DNA from: Bremerella sp. TYQ1 | GTDB lineage: Bacteria > Planctomycetota > Planctomycetia > Pirellulales > Pirellulaceae | Assembly: GCF_020150455.1 (NCBI RefSeq) | Contig: NZ_CP083740.1 | Coordinates: 1,364,001-1,428,000 of the forward strand | Direction of reading: 5' to 3' | Length of the DNA stretch: 64,000 nt | Shown here: piece after piece, positions 61,342-64,000 of the stretch | How the letters are laid out: the number at the start of each line of letters is the position of its first letter | How positions within the stretch are numbered: the stretch's first letter is position 1 | The notes under the pieces: generated by a model | Told to the model about the DNA's origin: nothing | The model's input: only the letters and a program-made list of their open reading frames with translations | The model's database searches: none | Translations under genes and position numbers: made by a program

Positions 61342-62755
61342 TGTCTGATTCCTTTCGGCGCTCGCGCGAAGGACGATCTTTATGCAGCTTGATTCGGTGA
61401 GATTGCTCCTGATGAGTGAGATACCCCCAGTCGAGTGCTTCGTCCTGGCGATACTGCTTTCCCAAGTGCATCGCCGTCATCGCTTTGCAGAGCTCGAACC
61501 CAAGGTAAAACGCGTGCGACGGACTTAAGTTTGAGGGATTCGTCGCATCCAATTTTTCAAATAGCGAGAAAGGGTCGGTATCCTTCAAATGCAAACCGCT
61601 GCTGATCAAGTGAAGCATTTCCTGAGCCACAAACATGCGGTAGTTCTGATCTTTCAACTCATCAGATAACCGGAGCAGTTCTTCCTCGCGCGGTTCCGCA
61701 ACTTTCGGATCTCTCAGTGTGACCAATTTGGGTTCAATTCGTTTTGGCAACGTTCGATGTTCAAGCGCGTAGTGCATGAGCCGTCGAGCCAAGTCACATT
61801 CTCGGACGCTCGATCTTGCCCAATTGATCACCTGCGTCGTTAAGACACTACGGATTCCCAGCTCTTGGCAAATTCCCAACAACATGACGTTTATGCCGGC
61901 AGAATCAGCATCCGTCAATTCGGTTAGATTTCCGATCCCCATCATTATTTCAGCATCGGGGTACCGACGTCGGGTCTCGAAATATCGAACGACGCTTTCC
62001 GTGAACCCAAAGGAGATCGGCTCCAAGATCGGATCAAGTCGGAACGGGACATTTCTTTGCACCAAGTAATTAATGGTTTCGTCAAAGCCTTCCAGCGTTT
62101 TGGGATCGTCCGGAATGACGACCACTTCGCTTCCCCAATCGGCCGCGTGCTCACGATTGCTGGAATTGACGGAAAGTACCAACGTCGCTCCTGCTTTCAC
62201 CGCGGGGGCGATCTCTTTAGGTTCCAGACTGTCGACTGAAACCTGAAACCCCTCATCGACAAGGGCTTTGACACAATCTGCAACGCCTGACCAAACGTTG
62301 CCTGGATCGCACCCTACATCGATTCGATCCGCTCCGGCCGCTTGCAGAAGCCTGGCTTCCGCGAGAATCTCTTGTAAAGAAAAGCTTGGAGCATGATTGA
62401 TCTCGGCAATGATTTCGACATCGTACTCTCCATAGTCATCCGCCAGCGTCGGCTGATCGAACCAATCTGGCAATTGCCTCAGATCTTTGGGGCCCAAATG
62501 CACTGGCACATTGGCAACTTCTTCAATTAAAGAAAGATCCCCACGACAATAACCGGTAACCATTACCTCCGTTGCTTCCGGGGGAACTTCTAGTCGCCTG
62601 GCAATCCACTCTGCAGTCATCAAAGCGGCGACAGTGATATTGAGTACTTGGACAGAGTATCGGAAGTCTGCGCGTGGCGCAAGTTCTGCTAAGACGTTTC
62701 TTAGAGACGACTCAGCCAATTTCCCGGTGACGAAATGAATATGGCGATGTGCCAT
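61331..62755 (-). CDS. Dihydropteroate-synthase-related protein (H4MPT type)
   Basis: The protein has about 474 residues. A distinctive N-terminal region (HFVTGKLAESSLRNVLAEL, VMVTGYCRGDLSLIEEV) precedes a TIM barrel with pterin-binding-like segments (AEINHAPSFSLQEILAEA, AGADRIDVGCDPGN, VSVDSLEP, DPILEPISFGF, IMMGIGNLTELTDADSAGINVMLLGI), and a C-terminal helical part follows. This is the archaeal/planctomycete DHPS-related family found in H4MPT loci. It probably joins the pterin pyrophosphate to beta-RFA-phosphate, the analogue of the folate DHPS step. I start at ATG 62755; the longer frame overlaps the SDR gene. Confidence 0.87.
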   Translation of the reverse strand: MAHRHIHFVTGKLAESSLRNVLAELAPRADFRYSVQVLNITVAALMTAEWIARRLEVPPEATEVMVTGYCRGDLSLIEEVANVPVHLGPKDLRQLPDWFDQPTLADDYGEYDVEIIAEINHAPSFSLQEILAEARLLQAAGADRIDVGCDPGNVWSGVADCVKALVDEGFQVSVDSLEPKEIAPAVKAGATLVLSVNSSNREHAADWGSEVVVIPDDPKTLEGFDETINYLVQRNVPFRLDPILEPISFGFTESVVRYFETRRRYPDAEIMMGIGNLTELTDADSAGINVMLLGICQELGIRSVLTTQVINWARSSVRECDLARRLMHYALEHRTLPKRIEPKLVTLRDPKVAEPREEELLRLSDELKDQNYRMFVAQEMLHLISSGLHLKDTDPFSLFEKLDATNPSNLSPSHAFYLGFELCKAMTAMHLGKQYRQDEALDWGYLTHQEQSHRIKLHKDRPSRERRKESDNDS

Positions 62756-62762
62756 TCTTTTC

Positions 62763-63587
62763 TCAAGACTCCTGAGAAGTACGGGGAGCTTGGCCACCGT
62801 GGTTAAAGCCACCGTTTACCGGAATGATTTGACCATTGATAAAACGAGCTGCAGGAGATGCGAGGAATCCGATCGTTGCAGCGATATCTTGAGGATTACC
62901 CCAGGTTCGAAGGAGTGCTTCACTCTTCGCTCGCGTCTGCCAATACTCCGACGTATTTTCTCCCCACGCCGTTTGGATCCAACCTGGTGCCACACAGTTC
63001 ACGCGGACTTGCGGTGCGAGCGACTTTGCAAGACTTTTCGAGAATGCCATGATGGCACCCTTCGAAACGGCAAACATTTCTCCGCTGTCGCCTTCCATTC
63101 CATGTTCGGCCTGATCCCAGCCGATATTGATGATATTGCTTCCTGGCACACTACGCATCATGTTGCCAAGGTTTCGGGAGATACGCATCGTCGAGACGAC
63201 GTCGACTCGGTAAACGAGCTCCAGCTTTTCCTCGAATGATAGCTGTGAGTTCGCACCAGTCAGGACATCGACGCCAGCATTATTCACCAAAATGTCCAGC
63301 GACTTATTCCAATCCCATGCTTGCTGGCAAAACCGATCTTGCTGGGCAGGATCAATGAAATCTTCGATGAACAGCTCTACAGAAACCTCAGGATTAATTC
63401 CCTGAGCCATATTGGCAGTTTCCCGCAGCCCGTGATCATTACTTCGGGTGTGAAGGACCAACGAGGCTCCCTGGCTTGCCAATTGGAGTGCGACGGCTCG
63501 GCCAATTCCACTGGCAGCCCCAGTGACTGCAGCCACTTTACCGTGCAGCTTAAAATCGTTCGTGGCTTTCTGGGGGGCGGTTGGCAT
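62763..63587 (-). CDS. Short-chain dehydrogenase with altered catalytic residues
   Basis: The protein (about 274 residues) has the NAD(P) motif VTGAASGIGRAVALQLAS and the NNAG motif (ILVNNAGVDVL). The catalytic Tyr of YxxxK is Phe172 (MFAVSKGAI, codon TTT on the coding strand); Lys176 is kept. The Ser position also differs (INIGWDQAEHG in place of NISS). It therefore cannot use the classical Ser-Tyr proton relay. As first gene of the pABA/H4MPT run, 7 bp ahead of the DHPS-like gene, it may reduce a pterin by another mechanism, as some pteridine and enoyl reductases of this fold use different residues. ATG 63587 is the start. Confidence 0.85.
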   Translation of the reverse strand: MPTAPQKATNDFKLHGKVAAVTGAASGIGRAVALQLASQGASLVLHTRSNDHGLRETANMAQGINPEVSVELFIEDFIDPAQQDRFCQQAWDWNKSLDILVNNAGVDVLTGANSQLSFEEKLELVYRVDVVSTMRISRNLGNMMRSVPGSNIINIGWDQAEHGMEGDSGEMFAVSKGAIMAFSKSLAKSLAPQVRVNCVAPGWIQTAWGENTSEYWQTRAKSEALLRTWGNPQDIAATIGFLASPAARFINGQIIPVNGGFNHGGQAPRTSQES

Positions 63588-63605
63588 ACTCAATCATTCC
63601 CGAAT

Positions 63606-63651
63606 TTGACCTCGCTAACTCTCTGCATTGTATATTGTCGATAGACAATGC
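63606..63651 (+). promoter_or_regulatory. Promoter overlapped by nested inverted repeats (divergent region)
   Basis: TTGACC (63606-63611) and TGTATA (63629-63634) have a 17-bp spacer and point toward the gene at 63744. Two nested dyads lie over the -10 region: GCATTG (63625-63630) with CAATGC (63646-63651), and ATTGTC (63634-63639) with GACAAT (63644-63649). A dimeric regulator bound here would block the plus-strand promoter and could also affect the SDR operon. Confidence 0.5.
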
Positions 63652-63743
63652 GGGATGCCGGCTGAACATCAGTCAGCAGATTCCAGTCTGCGTTTTGCGG
63701 AATTACCTCTCTGAACGCTCCCCAACAGGCAACAACAACCATC

Positions 63744-64000
63744 ATGGCGGACAACACATTTCGACAAATCAGTACGACTGCGTTCGTCTTTCGTGGATAC
63801 AACGTGACGAACTTAGGACGCAGTTCCGAGCTTCTTAACCATCCAAGATTTGGAGGATATGTTACTCATCGCTTGAGAGAGTGTGGACAAATTGCTTCGG
63901 AGGTTTTAGATCGTCCTGTTGATTTACTAAACCGCGTAGTTCGATCCCAAGAGACCGGTCTTTCCAGCTATGCCGACGCCATTGCTTTGATCATGGCCGT
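63744..64000 (+). CDS. Partial protein, possibly malonyl/acyltransferase-like
   Basis: The gene is cut off by the right edge after about 85 residues. The translation begins MADNTFRQISTTAFVFRGYN and continues VTNLGRSSELLNHPRFGGY. AFVFRGYNVTNLGR is laid out like the AFVFPGQGSQ start of FabD-type acyltransferases but lacks that consensus. The next part (DRPVDLLNRVVRSQETGLSSYADAIALI) also fits an acyltransferase N-terminus. This assignment is tentative. The start ATG 63744 has no strong ribosome site. It lies divergent from the SDR gene with a shared regulatory region. Confidence 0.6.
   Translation, partial: MADNTFRQISTTAFVFRGYNVTNLGRSSELLNHPRFGGYVTHRLRECGQIASEVLDRPVDLLNRVVRSQETGLSSYADAIALIMA

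Noticed and set aside
1..64000. CRISPR arrays, insertion sequences, prophage or integrase sites
   Set aside because: No regularly spaced repeats, transposase or integrase motifs, or terminal inverted repeats were seen anywhere. The only tRNA gene (49526-49599) is not flanked by an integrase or a duplicated 3' end.

Overview
The window reads as a chromosomal segment of a planctomycete, most likely of the Pirellulales (Blastopirellula/Rhodopirellula/Bremerella type). The evidence is a two-CxxCH DUF1592-type protein followed by a Tat-exported DUF1552 protein, a DUF1559 prepilin-like protein, PQQ-like propellers, and a tetrahydromethanopterin (H4MPT)-type cofactor locus in a bacterium. No phage, transposon, CRISPR array or plasmid function was seen. 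One tRNA gene, tRNA-Arg(ACG), is present.

Layout: 1-2128 (minus) is a sugar-acid unit, a partial pentonate-type dehydratase and a GntP permease. 2605-9654 (plus) is an arsenic locus: VTT-domain membrane protein, disulfide oxidoreductase, ArsM-like methyltransferase, ArsS radical SAM enzyme, a fusion of two arsenosugar-type glycosyltransferases, and a fatty acid hydroxylase family protein. 9705-14732 (minus) is a compact four-gene set (KASIII-like synthase, flavin monooxygenase, cytochrome P450, unknown protein) that looks biosynthetic. 15102-19366 is a planctomycete DUF1592/DUF1552 pair, followed by a PQQ-propeller protein on the minus strand and a coiled-coil membrane protein.

22045-35840 (plus) is the most unusual block. 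A sigma70-like promoter with an adjacent perfect palindrome precedes a secreted His-rich protein. Then come DUF58, a transglutaminase-fold protein that has lost its catalytic Cys, MoxR, a DUF318/ArsP-like permease, three SPFH (HflK/HflC-like) proteins, a P1B-like ATPase with a CPG motif, and a His-rich NicO-family exporter. Most of the junctions overlap or nearly touch. I infer a metal-handling membrane system organised on an SPFH scaffold, with no FtsH protease gene beside it.

36082-44568 is a carbohydrate unit: prepilin-like protein, lipoprotein, large secreted toroid-like protein, AGE-family epimerase, sodium:solute symporter and a LacI regulator. A 14-bp palindrome with a central CG lies just downstream of the unit's promoter and could be the LacI site. 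45574-49299 holds a PAS histidine kinase, a sigma54 response regulator, a good GG-N10-GC sigma54 promoter, an Rnk-like protein and a DUF542-like protein. 49482-54630 is housekeeping (tRNA-Arg, Ogt, RNase III, MgtE, a response regulator, two unknowns).

54760-63587 (minus) is a long run: an SDR, a dihydropteroate-synthase-related protein, PabB, PabA, DUF447, beta-RFAP synthase, PdxJ, DapA and a glycosyltransferase. Its first six genes make a coherent pABA-to-H4MPT pathway. A divergent partial gene at 63744 may be a malonyltransferase-like protein. All functional statements come from reading motifs in the translations; no database search was possible.
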